From NCBI GenBank assembly GCA_030015575.1, contig CM057340.1:756841632-756905631 (forward strand): DNA of 64,000 bases. Direction: 5' to 3'. A program made the translations under genes and the position numbers. This DNA is from Agapanthus africanus (Eukaryota > Streptophyta > Magnoliopsida > Asparagales > Amaryllidaceae). Positions within the stretch are counted from its first letter, which is position 1. Every line of letters begins with the position of its first letter. Of this stretch, positions 24,724-35,834 are shown in pieces. The notes under the pieces are model-generated. The model was not told the DNA's origin. It searched no databases and was given only the letters and a program-made list of their open reading frames with translations.

Positions 24724-25629
24724 CTGCCAATTGTGGTCAGGTAAGCACAAGTGAGGTATGGAAGGTTCCGCTCATGAATCACCGTGAGATGAGCCTTTTA
24801 AAATTACCTCCTCACTTGTCTAACCTTAGGCACCACAAAAGTCAAGTTTAAATAAACGACCGAATGCCCACAACCTTCCTCTATCCTATTGAGCACGACA
24901 AGTTCTTAGTTGGCTGAGTCTAGATATTTTTTAATTAAGCTCATGGGTAATGCGTATGCTTTTTGTGTTTTTGGGGTCTTAGGAAGGGTGATGAAATCCC
25001 CACCCAATCTGAATTATTGTTATATCCCCTTAAAGTCTGTATATTTATACAAAACGATAACAAACAAAAATCTAAAATACTTGCAAAAATTTTATTTGGC
25101 GGCGCAAAGAATCTTGCACAAAAACAGTTTATTGGAGAGGGTGAGAGAGTTTGCACAAAGAATACTACAGAAAAACAGTTCAGTGGAGTTTAGATCGGGT
25201 AGACAGAAGAAATAAATTCTCACAAATTTTTTTTGGCTCTGATGCACTTCTTTGACCGCGGTTCCGTGGTCAAATGCACAGTTCAGCGGCGGTTTCGCGG
25301 TCCGTTAGTCGATATAGGGCCCTAAATTTCTTCTCTGTGCTAAAGTTGATCTCCTCTTCTGGTTTGGAGCCTCTGAGTCTTGAATTGTTCACAAAAATTG
25401 CTCCAGAATTTGTTCGGTGAGCTGCGGTTTCATCTTGATCCGCCACGGTGTAGCCACTAGATGTGAGTCTAACTCCCCACAAGTTTGGAACCGAACTTGA
25501 TCTTCTCCCTATTCTGCACACTAACACAAAAAGAATCAAAAATAGCAAGATGATTTTTATAGTTTTGTTTGTTTTTCATATATATATTCACAAATTAACC
25601 CAAAACTACACAAAGAAATAAACTACCTT
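24724..25629 (-). other. Leader of element A, LTR-proximal part
   Basis: Continuation of the leader of A on the other side of element B. It contains CCGCGG-type dyads (25256-25270 and 25283-25302). No convincing coding frame. Confidence 0.75.
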
Positions 25630-25648
25630 CTCCCTGGCAACGGCGCCA
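25630..25648 (-). promoter_or_regulatory. Primer binding site of element A (tRNA-Asp type)
   Basis: On the minus strand TGGCGCCGTTGCCAGGGAG, two bases inside the 5' LTR end. It is nearly identical to the complement of the plant tRNA-Asp 3' end. Confidence 0.9.
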
Positions 25649-25650
25649 TT

Positions 25651-26994
25651 TGATTGTTAAGGTTTAATGCTAGTTTTAATTACCGCAATCAAGACGGTTT
25701 CACTTGGTTGCTAGACGGTTGAGTACGGGTCGATCCACGGAGAGATGGGAATTTTTTTCTTAGTATTTTAATGAGTTAAGTCCAAACTGTACGATTTTGT
25801 TCAAAGTTAACTATGTGCTTAATAGAAACTTGTTAGGGTTAGGATTAGGTTAGTTTGAGTTAGGAGTTTGCTCCCTTCCTTCGTTTGCCACCCTTGATAT
25901 CGATATTACGGTAATCGGCAAAAACAGGGATTAGCACGACCAGGAAGGAAACTTGTGAGTATAAACTAGGATTTCCAACGCTTGGTTCCTTCCTTTTGGT
26001 CTATGTCCGTCTGTTCCTGGCTCTTAGCCATAACCTCCGGTCAATTCAACCACAACTGGTCTCACTAAGGTGTCACCGCTATCAGATAGGATAAGTTGCC
26101 TTAGGACGCGGATTATGGTTGCAAGGATAAAAGCAAAAAGAAGAAGAAAAAGAACAAGAAAACCAACAACTACTTAACAAAGAAAATTACAAGCAACATA
26201 TATAAAAACTAGTTAACAAATTACAAGATATGCATATAAAAAGAACTCCTTTTCATTTATCATCCACTCAAAAGCTCTCACTACATTTTTATTGGAGGAA
26301 AGATGAAGAAGAAAGGGAAGTTACACTAAATTCTAAAAAAAAACTAGTGAAAATATGCATCCTTCATATGGCTCTCATCTAGAGTATTTATAGGCAGTGA
26401 AGTGAAACCTTAAGGCCATATTCTGAGCCCATATACAATTACCAAACTACCCCTGAAAAACGATCAAGAGATGACATGACTTGGCCGCGGAACCACTGCC
26501 CAAAAAGCTTATTGGCTGCGGTTCCGCGGTCGTTTGGAGTGTTTGGATTGTCATTTTTCTTGGGTCATCTTTTGTTGCTTTTATCTTCTATCTAGTGCAC
26601 TTGAATTTTCAGAATCATTCCATTTTACTCCCAAATATTCAACAGTCCAAAAGTTAAAAAAATGGGTGGACTTTTTGCCTTGATTTTCTCGAACTCCGCG
26701 TTGTCAACTTGATTCTCGTGCTGCCTCTCTCGTTCTTTGTGCTTGAATGAACCTTGCATGAATTTTGTCTCCTGAACTGGTAAGCGACACCTGGCGGATG
26801 GTGAGAGGAACCCGTATTTTTTATCCATTGTTGGAAGTTGTCCTGAATTTGTTGTGACTGTTCATAATTTTCATTGTTTTGGACTGAGAACCTGTAACCT
26901 GCAATTATGTAGCAAACACGGATTAAAAATACCTATCTATATGCAATGCGATCAAGAATGGGTGGTATAAAAGTGCAAAATTCTGATATGAACA
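25651..26994 (-). repeat. 5' LTR of element A
   Basis: On the minus strand it begins TGTTCATATCAGAATTTTGC at 26994 and ends TTAACAATCA at 25651, directly before the primer site. The start resembles that of the B LTR (TGATCAGTCGAAAATATTGC). A TATA-like box TATAAATA lies on the minus strand at 26385-26392. Right of 26994 the sequence switches abruptly to the protease of element T. The TSD candidate ATTAG (26995-26999) cannot be verified, because the other side is outside the window. Confidence 0.88.
26385..26392 (-). promoter_or_regulatory. Probable TATA box of the A LTR
   Basis: TATAAATA on the minus strand in the middle of the LTR, inferred from sequence and position. Confidence 0.5.
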
Positions 26995-28760
26995 ATTAGC
27001 ATTATTCGACTCTGGTGCATCCTATTGCTATGTGTCGTCCAAGTTTATTAGTGCACACTCTATCCCATACATGGCCTTATCTAGCTATTAGGACATACAT
27101 ACTAGGATTGGGAGAATTATATCTAGCAGTGAGTGTAAGGGTTGCTCGATTGTTATTTGCGGACGGGAGTTATTCGCGGATTTCTTAGTGATTGATATTG
27201 GCAGTTATGACGTTGTCTTGGGAATGGATTTTCTTAGAATTTTCCACGCTCACATTGATTGTAGGGCAAAGAAAGTAATTTTCTAAATTCCTAGACATCC
27301 GGAGTTCTTATTCTTGAGAGGTAGAAAATATATCAGGCCAGTCGAATTTAGGGCTAAGCCGACAAGTGCCGCTCTTTCTTCAATAGAGGTAATCAAGGAG
27401 GAAGCACCAGTAGTAGTTCGGGATTTCATGGATGTGTTCGAGGACATCTTGGGTTTACCTCTAAAACGAGATGTGGAGTTCGCGATTGATTTTATTCCTA
27501 GAGCAGCGCCGATTTCAAAGGCTTATTATCCGATGGCACCGGTGGAACTGAAAGAGATAAAGAAACAAGTTTCCGAATTACTAGAGAAGGGCTGGATTCG
27601 CAGCAGCAGCTCACCATATGGAGCTCCAGTTCTTCTAGTCAAGAAGAAAGATGGCGCGCGGAGGCTGTGCGTCGACTATCGAGAGTTAAATCGGATGACT
27701 ATTAAGAATAAGTACCCAATCCCTCGCATAGGTGAATTATTCGATCAACTCAGTGGCGTGAGAGTTTTATCGAAGTTGGATTTGCGATCATAGTATCATC
27801 AAGTTCAGATGAAAGAAGGAGACATTTGCAAGGCAACGTTCTGAACTCACTATGGGCATTACGAGTATTTAGTTATACCATTTGGAGTTACTAATGCACC
27901 GGCGATATTTATGGACTTGATGAACCGAATCTTTTCACCATTTCTAGATCAGTTCGTGGTAGTATTCATCGATGATATTTTGGTCTATTCGAGGAGAAAA
28001 GAAGAGCATGAAGAACACTTGAGAATTACACTACAGACATTGAGACAAGAAAGGTTATATGCTAGGATGAGCAAGTTCGAGTTTTGGCTCAAAGATGTGA
28101 AGTTCTTGGGTCATGTTGTATTTGGAGATGGAATTGCAGTTGACCCCGAAAAGGTTGCAGCTGTTCATGATTAGCCAATTCTAAAGAATGTGGGGGTAGA
28201 TCAGAAGTTTCCTTGGGCTTGCTGGATACTATAGAAGGTTTGTATAGAACTTCGCTCGAATAGCAGAACCATTAACCAAGCTAACACGAAAGGAGGTACC
28301 GTTCATATGGACTGAGGGGTATGCGTCAGCTTTTGAAGCGCTAAAGCAAAAATTGACAGCCACTCCTATTTTAACGGTGCCAGATGGTTCCGAGGGACTA
28401 GTTATTCATAAAGACGCATCTAGAAAAGGCTTTTGATGTGTTTTGATGCACCATGGGAAGGTTATAACTTATGCGTCGAGGAAATTGAAGATACATGAGA
28501 AGAACTATCCAACTCATGATTTGGAGCTAGTAGCAGTGTAGAGGTGTTTACTGATCACAAGAGCCTAAAGTACATGTTCACATAGAAAGAGCTCAACATG
28601 AGGAAGCACAGATGGTTTGAACTGATGGCTGATAATGATCTTGACCTAAAGTACCATCCAAGGAAATTTAATGTAGCACCAGATGCTTTAAGTTGGTTGC
28701 CAGCGATACGGATGTTGACTGTATAGAAGGAGATTATAGAAGATTTTTAAAGATTCAAGT
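26995..28760 (+). pseudogene. Protease, RT and RNase H region of element T (broken)
   Basis: Protease remnant with ALFDSGASYCYVS (26998-27040) and VLGMDFL near 27215-27235. RT with [20 protein letters not shown] and [20 protein letters not shown] (27314-28174). RNase H remnants to about 28760. Motif choice and spacing are those of chromoviruses and differ clearly from elements A and B. Confidence 0.87.
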
Positions 28761-28769
28761 TAGAGTTTG

Positions 28770-29004
28770 TACTACCAGATTCTTTAGGACAATTGATGTA
28801 GTTGCAAATACAGTCATCATTAATTGATAGCATTAAGGCGGCACAGTCGCACGATCTTAGATTGCAGAAATTTTGAGGACAAGTAGAAGCGGAACTTTGA
28901 ACAGATTTTTTGATTCATGAAGATGGTTCGTTAAGATATTGAAGTCATTTGTGTTTACCTAAATGAGATATTCGTGAAGAAGTCATGAAGGAGGCTCATT
29001 GTTC
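28770..29004 (+). pseudogene. Integrase N-terminal part of element T, up to CACTA element 1
   Basis: The EEVMKEAHCS segment at 28975-29003 is the beginning of the integrase zinc-binding motif. The motif continues on the far side of CACTA element 1 (from 36646, YSVHP-like). The TTC duplication (29002-29004 and 36643-36645) marks the insertion. Confidence 0.8.
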
Positions 29005-29550
29005 CACTACTACAAAGAAGGGTTGCCCCTACGGATAAATCCGTAGGGGCAACCCACTGCCCCTACGGGTATACCCGTAGGGGCGAAAAAATACCCCGTA
29101 GGTGCAAAGGCCGCAGGTGCAAGTTGAGGCCCTGAACTTGCCCCTACGGGCCAATTATTGCCCCTACGGATATCTGTGTAGGTCCATTTGCCCCTACGGC
29201 TTAAGCCGTAGGGTATAAGATTTTATATTATTTACGGTTTATTTTAATAAATTACTTTGCCCTACGGAGATAACCGTCGGGGCATGTTATATCCCCTACG
29301 GATATATGCGTAGGTACGATTTCGTAGGGGTATAAATTCAGGATTCCTGATATGTAGCCCCTACGGCTAACTCCGTAGGGGATAGTCAGTGGCTCCTACG
29401 GATATGTCCGTAGGGGCTTTCCCAACCCCCCGGTACTGAGATCTGGGGGAAATATCAGTTACTGCTGATATTTTGCCCCTACGGCTATATCCGTAGGGGT
29501 AACATGTTGGCCTACGGATTAATCCGTAGGTACATATTATCTGAATTTTT
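29005..29550. repeat. Left subterminal palindrome array of CACTA 1
   Basis: About a dozen CCCCTACGG units in about 530 bp. Most are paired with an inverted CCGTAGGGG after a 6-10 bp AT-rich spacer (for example near 29029-29052, 29063-29086, 29188-29214, 29357-29382 and 29474-29498). In known CACTA elements, subterminal repeats are binding sites for the element-encoded DNA-binding protein and are required for transposition. The motif here is unlike the En/Spm one. Confidence 0.85.
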
Positions 29551-29787
29551 TTTTTAAAAGTGGGTTGTTTGATTTTTCCCGCCCTGTGCACAATAATATA
29601 TACATCAATCAAATCATATATTGCAGTATTCATAATCACATCTCACGCATATATATAATATACAAAAGAAACCCAAAAACTGAATATGATATAAATACAA
29701 ACCAATATCAATGTCGTTTCAAAATGTAGTACAATGTGTATGATATAAATAAATACATGTTTCAAAAAAAAGAACCAAAAATCTACC

Positions 29788-30064
29788 CTAGCTCGGTCCA
29801 GCTCCACCTCTGAATAACGATAGAATAACGCGCGCCTGCTCCTCGGTCAATAAACTATGCAATTTGTCGGTAGCGGGAGTCTGAGCGGCATGTGGTCTAC
29901 GCAGCCGCCGTCGAGGTAGTCGCTTGCGGAGCCGCGGCTGCGGGAGTCTGAGTGGGCGGTGGAGCTACATGAGCTGTCTGCGGAACCGCAGCCGATGTAG
30001 TGGCTTGCGGAGCCGCAGCCGAAGGAGTTGCGTGTGGAGGCTCGGCCGATCTACCTTGTCGCGT
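29788..30064 (-). pseudogene. 3'-terminal exon of the CACTA 1 gene
   Basis: Homologue of the better preserved exon 43315-43605 in element 2. It begins after an AG acceptor (ATCCAG) with TRQGRSAEPPHATPSAAAP and is rich in Pro, Ala, Thr and Gln. The final part encodes LLTEEQARVILSLFRGGAGP in element 2. In element 1 a 12-bp loss relative to element 2 and an in-frame TAG at 29897-29899 cut it short. Looks like the C terminus of a plant CACTA DNA-binding protein (TNP family), but I cannot assign the family by a conserved domain. Confidence 0.55.
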
Positions 30065-30315
30065 CTGGATATAACGTGTGCTACATGAGCGTGTAAGAAC
30101 TGTTTATTATTCGAATTCGTATCATTATTAAGTTATTTCGAAACCCTGTTTGGATATCTAGTTTGGAAAAGCGTTGTTTATTTCAATTACATATGTATGT
30201 ATGATTAATCAAACTTAAGTCTAAAACCAAATAAGCTCAAGCTACGTACTAATTATGGATATGTTGATATGTATATAATATGAAATGATATTTTACTATA
30301 AAGTAGTATACATAC

Positions 30316-30537
30316 CAGCATCTCCTTCAACTCCTGAACACTGGCCCTCAAGCTATCCAGTTCATGATGGATACGTCGCTCACTGGAGACGGAGGAAGTA
30401 ACCACCGGGGTGGAGTCCAACCTCATATGGGCCCTGCTAGAGCCTAGTCCTCAGCCTCTGGGAACCTACGTGGTGCCGTCCGTGTGCGGCGTCCACGACT
30501 GGGGTCAGCAGCCTCGAATGTTGCCTTCCCCTAGCAA
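30316..30537 (-). pseudogene. Penultimate exon of the CACTA 1 gene
   Basis: Bounded by CTGACAG acceptor and CTG/GTATGT donor on the minus strand. The 3' half reads SSERRIHHELDSLRASVQEL, a heptad-like, potentially coiled-coil stretch. Homologous to 43855-44079 in element 2 (225 bp there, 222 bp here). The 5' half differs from element 2 by small indels and does not stay in one frame. A basic/coiled-coil tail of this kind is common in plant CACTA-encoded proteins. Confidence 0.5.
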
Positions 30538-31021
30538 CTGTCAGAACATTATATTTAGCACATACGGGTCTATAAAATTGACAAGAAACACCAAAATCAA
30601 CAAATTCAAAGCCTTACCTACAGAGATAGAAGATGTGCTCCTCTGGTATCTGCATGTATCAAAATTTGAATAATATTAATTAATTTCAGTACATACATAC
30701 TAACAAGGTAAACTCGCATATAGCGCTGCTTACACATATGACAGGGAGTGAAGGAGCTCTTGTAGATCATCAGGCGCAAATCTAATCTCATCAAGCAGCC
30801 CATGATAATGAGTTGGACGACTAAGAGCAAAAGAAATGTGTGTATATTTATGATATAGCATTCTAAATCAATATACATGCCCTATATAACATATAAACAT
30901 ACCTGGAGGAACGGGAGTGGCCTCTGTCCCTGATATGGACGCATCACCAACAACTAGACAATCAAACATTGACAATATAAGTAATTTTGACATAAACAGG
31001 CATGGATATCTATAATATTAC

Positions 31022-34000
31022 ATTCAAAATGGATATTAGAGGGCGCACCTGCAGTGAGAAGTGGCAAAAGTACCACCCAACTAGGGTGTAATTTACAGAA
31101 TCAGTTGAGACTCTTAAAAGTCATAGAAGAACCCGACCTGCAAAAATCTGATGTATGCTTTCCATTGGACACTAAGAAGTCTCTAAAGGGAAAAGCCATC
31201 ATTAGTTCATATCAGAGGATTGATGCTGAAACAGAGAACGAGAAATGTCATTTTTTTCTTCTTCCGCCACATTACTGTCTTCTCCTTCTGCCACATTACT
31301 GTCTTCTCCTTCTTATTATGTTCGCGTGCAAATTCAATGACTATATTGAGAATATGGATTAATAGTGGGTAGGAAAAGTATTTCTCAAATGGCTTTTGCG
31401 TCTTAAAACCATAAACTACTAAGTAATGACATACATAATTTTTTTAGTATAAAGGTTGTTATTTTAAGTTTTTCCTTATAGAGATATGATCTAACTGCAT
31501 CTATCAACTATAAGTGTGCAGAAAATTATGATAAGAAATCATAAGAAAGGGTCGTAGCCATGCATAACCTTGAATCTACATACCAAATCATGCAAAAGCA
31601 TGCACTTATTGTCACCTTGCCTTGGAATATAAAATATCTTGGAAGACTATAAGCGAGCATTTAAATCTTATTAGCTTTTGACTTCAACATATATTTTTCT
31701 CAAGTACCATGAAATATACTTGCTCCGTATAAACCGTTTTCAGGAAGATGGATTAATAATGACAAATTATCCATTGTGACTCACTAGGTTAGAATTTTCT
31801 CTTCTATTAACCATCTTTCTAATCAGCTTGGTAAATTTATTCGGAACCGGCTGTGAATCATTAAAAGAGTAGCATAAGAACGAAAGCTAAAATACAGATA
31901 TATAGCATACCGATACATCGAAACTTCATAGTTGCGATGGCAATCCAGAGATATTTATTTCTACACACGTGGTGCGCGTGCGAATGCGTCAGGCAACATG
32001 GACAAATATTTCATAACATGGAAAGTATTATTCGTATAAAGTAATTAAAACTTTTAAAAAGTTTGGGTAAAGATATTTTCTTAGGTGATGCAATCATATC
32101 ATGAGGACTAAATTTAAGTTATTATATATATGCATATGTATTTTTCTAACCTAAAATATCACACACACACACAGAAAGAGAGAGAGAGAACACCTGGTAG
32201 GTAAAAAAATCAGGTAGCAGGATCCTGAAGAAATGGAGTCCACAGCATTGCTCATCATCATCATCCATGATCCCTTTGATAATATTTTTTCAAAGGGATC
32301 ACGGATGATGATGATGAGCAATGCTGTGGACTCCATTTCTTCAGGATCCTGCTAACTGATTTCTCTATCTACCTGGTATTCTCCCCCCCTCTCTCTCTCT
32401 CTGTGTGTGTGATATATTAGATTAGAAAAATACATAAGCATATGTATAATAGCTTAAATTTAGTCCTCATGATATGATTGCATCACCTAAGAAAATATCT
32501 CTACCCAAGCTTTTTAAAAGTTTTAATTACTTTATACGAATAATACTTTCCATGTTATGAAATATTTGTCCATGATGCCTGACGCATTCGCACGCGCACC
32601 ACGTGTGTAGAAATAAATATTTCTGGATTGCCATCGCAACTATGAAGTTTCGATGTATCGGTATACTATATATCTGTATTTTAGTTTTCTTTCTTATGCA
32701 TGTCTTTTAATGATTCGCAGCCGGTTCCGAATAAATTTACCAAGCTGATTAGAAAGATGGTTAATAGAAGAGAAAATTCTAACCTAGTGAGTCACAATGG
32801 ATAATTTGTTATTATTAATCCATCTTCCTGAAAACGGTTTATACGGAGCAAGTATATTTCATGGTACTTGAGAAAAATATATGTTGAAGTCAAAAGCTAA
32901 CAAGATTTAAATGCTCGCTTATAGTCTTCCAAGATATTTTATATTCCAAGGCAAGATGACAATAAGTGCATGCTTTTGCATGATTTGGTATGTAGATTCA
33001 AGGTTATGCATGGCTACGACCCTTTCTTATGATTTCTTATCATAATTTTCTGCACACTTATAGTTGATAGATGCAGTTAGATCATATCTCTATAAGGAAA
33101 AACTTAAAATAACAACCTTTATACTAAAAAAATTATGTATGTCATTACTTAGTAGTTTATGGTTTTAAGACGCCAAAGCCATTTGAGAAATACTTTTCCT
33201 ACCCACTATTAATCCATATTCTCAATATAGTCATTGAATTTGCACGCGAACATAATAAGAAGGAGAAGACAGTAATGTGGCAGAAGGAGAAGACAGTAAT
33301 GTGGCGGAAGAAGAAAAAAATGACATTTCTCGTTCTCTGTTTCAGCATCAATCCTCTGATATGAACTAATGATGGCTTTTCCCTTTAGAGACTTCTTAGT
33401 GTCCAATGGAAAGCATACATCAGATTTTTGCAGGTCGGGTTCTTCTATGACTTTTAAGAGTCTCAACTGATTCTGTAAATTACACCCTAGTTGGGTGATA
33501 CTTTTACCACTTCTCACTTCTCACTGCAGGTGCGCTCTCTAATATCCATTTTGAATATCGATAATATTACATTCAAAATGGATATTAGAGAGCGCACCTG
33601 CAGTGAGAAGTTGTAAAAGTACCACCCAACTAGAGTATAATTAACAGAATCAGTTGAGACTCTTGAAAGTCATAGAAGAACCCGACCTGCAAAAATCTGA
33701 TTTATGCTTTCCATTTGACACTAAGAAGTCTCTAAAGGGAAAAGCCTATGTGAAAGCCATCATTAGTTCATATCAGAAGATTGATGCTGAAACAGAGAAC
33801 GAGGAATGTCATTTTTTTCTTCTTCTGCCACATTACTGTCTTCTTCTTCTTCTTCTGCCACATTATTGTCTTCTCCTTCTTATTATGTGCGCGTGCAAAT
33901 TCAATGACTATATTGAGAATATGGATTAATAGTGGGTTGGAAAAGTATTTCTCAAATGGCTTTTGCGTCTAAAAAACATAAACTACTAACTAATGGCATA

Positions 34001-34034
34001 CATAATTTTTTAGTATAAAAGTTGTTATTTTAGG
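31022..34034. repeat. Forward-reverse-forward inverted duplication in CACTA 1
   Basis: Arm F1 31022-32279 is followed by a 10-nt loop (32280-32289) and its reverse complement R 32290-33556. After a 14-nt spacer a third, forward, partial copy F2 runs 33571-34034. Arms pair almost perfectly by eye; the centre is GATCCCTTTGA-n10-TCAAAGGGATC. Each copy contains the same AT-rich text with a CTTCTTCTGCCACATTACTG-type short tandem. The same structure stands in CACTA 2 (44564-47605). Open frames inside (about 100 codons, MRSGKSxTQ) occur as mirror copies and are probably not genes. Confidence 0.95.
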
Positions 34035-34282
34035 TAGGACAACTGCCAATTCTATGGCTTGTGGCCACCAGCGACTGCTTTCTCACCACAGTAAAAATAA
34101 TGAGGGACTATAACATATCATGAGTTCGATATGCACCGTGATTTCATAGCATATGTCTATTAACCTATAATGTATAAGTTCTCGGCGTTGATTGCAGAGG
34201 TGCATACAGTCTGAACTAGTAAATATACGTAAGAAGGAAAAAGAAGAAAGGATTCATAAATATGGTTGGGCCAGAAACAGAC

Positions 34283-34483
34283 TTAGTCACTGAATGACAT
34301 ATAACTGATATTCCTTGATGTAGAAATCAATACACCTTTGATAACAAACTCATTCTTTTTTGGGAGATATATAAATAACCGACTCTGACCCTCAGCATTC
34401 CATTGAACACATGGAAATCCATCGTATCTCATATCCAGCCACCTCACTTCACCGATCCTATGATCGCCCTCTTGAGGACGCAC
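34283..34483 (-). CDS. Unrecognised conserved exon-like frame in CACTA 1
   Basis: A 66-codon frame with MRPQEGDHRIGEVRWLDMRY and then GFPCVQWNAEGQSRLFIYLP. An almost identical frame is at 49657-49857 in CACTA 2, with only a few substitutions. I do not recognise the protein. It lies between the putative first exon and the remaining gene parts on the same strand, so it could be an exon of the transposon gene or a captured host exon. The composition (many W, Y, R) looks like real protein. Confidence 0.45.
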   Translation of the reverse strand: MRPQEGDHRIGEVRWLDMRYDGFPCVQWNAEGQSRLFIYLPKKNEFVIKGVLISTSRNISYMSFSD

Positions 34484-34526
34484 AACCCTAGCCGCAGCCC
34501 CAGCCCAAACCCTAGCCTTAGGTGGT

Positions 34527-35353
34527 GGTGATGAATGTGAATCCTCATGTGATTTTGCATATTATTGCAAGAGCGTTAATGGGTTTTCAAGATTTGTACG
34601 TAGTCAAGAGCAATTGTGAGCAAGGAAAGTAAAAATAGTTTAGGAATTTTATCAAACAGCTGGTGAGCAAACTAGCAAAACGTTTTGAATGAAAATATAA
34701 TGTAAAATAATTTCGAGAATCAAAAGTGATAAGCTTTGTTAATGATATGGGAGAGAAGCTTGCTTTTTCTTTTTTGTGAAAAATATTTTAGGTTTTTTTT
34801 CCTTATTTCTGTTACATCCTGACCGAAGAACTTTCACAATTGTTAAAATTCAACATTTTGGTCAGTCCTCTCCTTTATTGATATGCATGTGATGTGAGGG
34901 TTGGATTTAACACAGCAACCATTGTTCATCAATATATATTACCAAATAAAGCTCTTTATTGTTGGTTATGTTGGTTTCATCCAATTCTTGCCTCAATTTG
35001 GTGTAATTTGAAATGGCCCACGTTTCTAGGGTTTGATATGGGATGGCAATAGAAAAGAGAATTTGTTCTCAAGTTATGATCGAATACCATAATAAATTGG
35101 GAGTTGGTTAGGATTGTGAAATTGTGAAAGTAGTTGCATTTTTTTCAAGTATGATCTTGTGAAAATCGGAAGAAATATTTAACATCATTTTGTTGTTATT
35201 TAGGATTAGCACCCTCTAAAGGATTTTAAGTTAAGATAATGGATATGGATCTTTTGTCAGGATAAAGAAGATCTGCACATGCATAAATACTAGTATAAGA
35301 TAATTCAAAATTTGGGACAACGGATACATACCGCTAAAAGATATAAGAGATTA
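34527..35353. other. CACTA 1-specific noncoding segment
   Basis: AT-rich stretch lacking in CACTA 2, where the C-rich tract follows the conserved exon directly. No convincing frame seen. Either an insertion in element 1 or a deletion in element 2. Confidence 0.5.
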
Positions 35354-35731
35354 ATGGAGGGAAGAGGCCATAGGAGGGGATTCCCTCCTATGGCGTCGAA
35401 AAAATACCCTCTCCCTAATTTTTTCCGCCGATCGGCACCCACCATCTTCATCGTCATCATCTAAGATGTGGGTACACCAAATTTCATGTGATTTTACAAC
35501 TTTTTCACCGTTGATTTAGTGGGTTCAAAATTAACGGTTTGCCGACAATAGAACTTTTTACATTGCTAAATCAACGGTGAAAAAGTTGTAGAATCACTTG
35601 AAATTTGGTATACCCACATCTTAGATGATGACAATGAAGATGTTGGGTGCCGATCGTCGGAAAAAACCATGGAAGGGGTATTTTTTCGACGCCATAGGAG
35701 GGAATTCCCTACTATGGCATCTTTCCTCCAT
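35354..35731. mobile_element. Foldback MITE-like insertion in CACTA 1
   Basis: 378 bp with long imperfect inverted repeats. The left end ATGGAGGGAAGAGGCCATAG pairs with the right end, and the pairing continues inward (CACCATCTTCATCGTCATCA with TGATGACAATGAAGATGTTG). A TA dinucleotide borders both ends (35352-35353 and 35732-35733), which fits a TA target duplication. No coding capacity. The superfamily is uncertain: a TA target is typical of Tc1/mariner-derived MITEs, but the termini are not of the Stowaway type. Confidence 0.7.
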
Positions 35732-35834
35732 TATTCTCAAGATATAAATCGAAAACCCAAACAATATTTTGTGATAAACTTAAGTGTTCTTGCAAACTAA
35801 TACAAATCTTGTTAAAAATTTGATAAATTGACCT

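Larger units (their letters stand above)
1..26994 (-). mobile_element. Athila-type Ty3/gypsy element A, left end outside window
   Basis: Minus-strand element read from right to left: 5' LTR (25651-26994), tRNA-Asp-type primer site (25630-25648), leader, gag, protease, reverse transcriptase, RNase H, integrase, an extra 3' ORF and 3' noncoding DNA. The 3' LTR is not seen and should lie left of base 1. The AVTxLRSGR-like linker before the protease, the tRNA-Asp primer site and the extra ORF after integrase are characteristic of the Athila/Tat group. It is a broken fossil with roughly ten or more interruptions in gag-pol. It is interrupted by a Copia solo LTR and by element B, and it is itself inserted in the protease region of element T. 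Confidence 0.88.

Noticed and set aside
29005-29550. Possible CRISPR-like array because of regularly recurring palindromes
   Set aside because: Spacing and spacers are irregular, the units are subterminal repeats of a CACTA transposon, and the DNA is plant nuclear.
30618-30878. 86-codon Leu/Met-rich frame (also 44160-44420)
   Set aside because: It crosses splice-like signals; another frame gives a more protein-like reading, so it was not called a gene on its own.
31054-31362. About 100-codon frames MRSGKSxTQ repeated on both strands (31054-31362, 33209-33517, 33654-33929, 44596-44922, 46768-47094, 47173-47478)
   Set aside because: They are the same sequence read in each arm of the inverted duplication. 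The second half is a CTTCTTCTGCCACATTACTG tandem repeat read as Leu/Cys-rich protein. No protein-like conservation.
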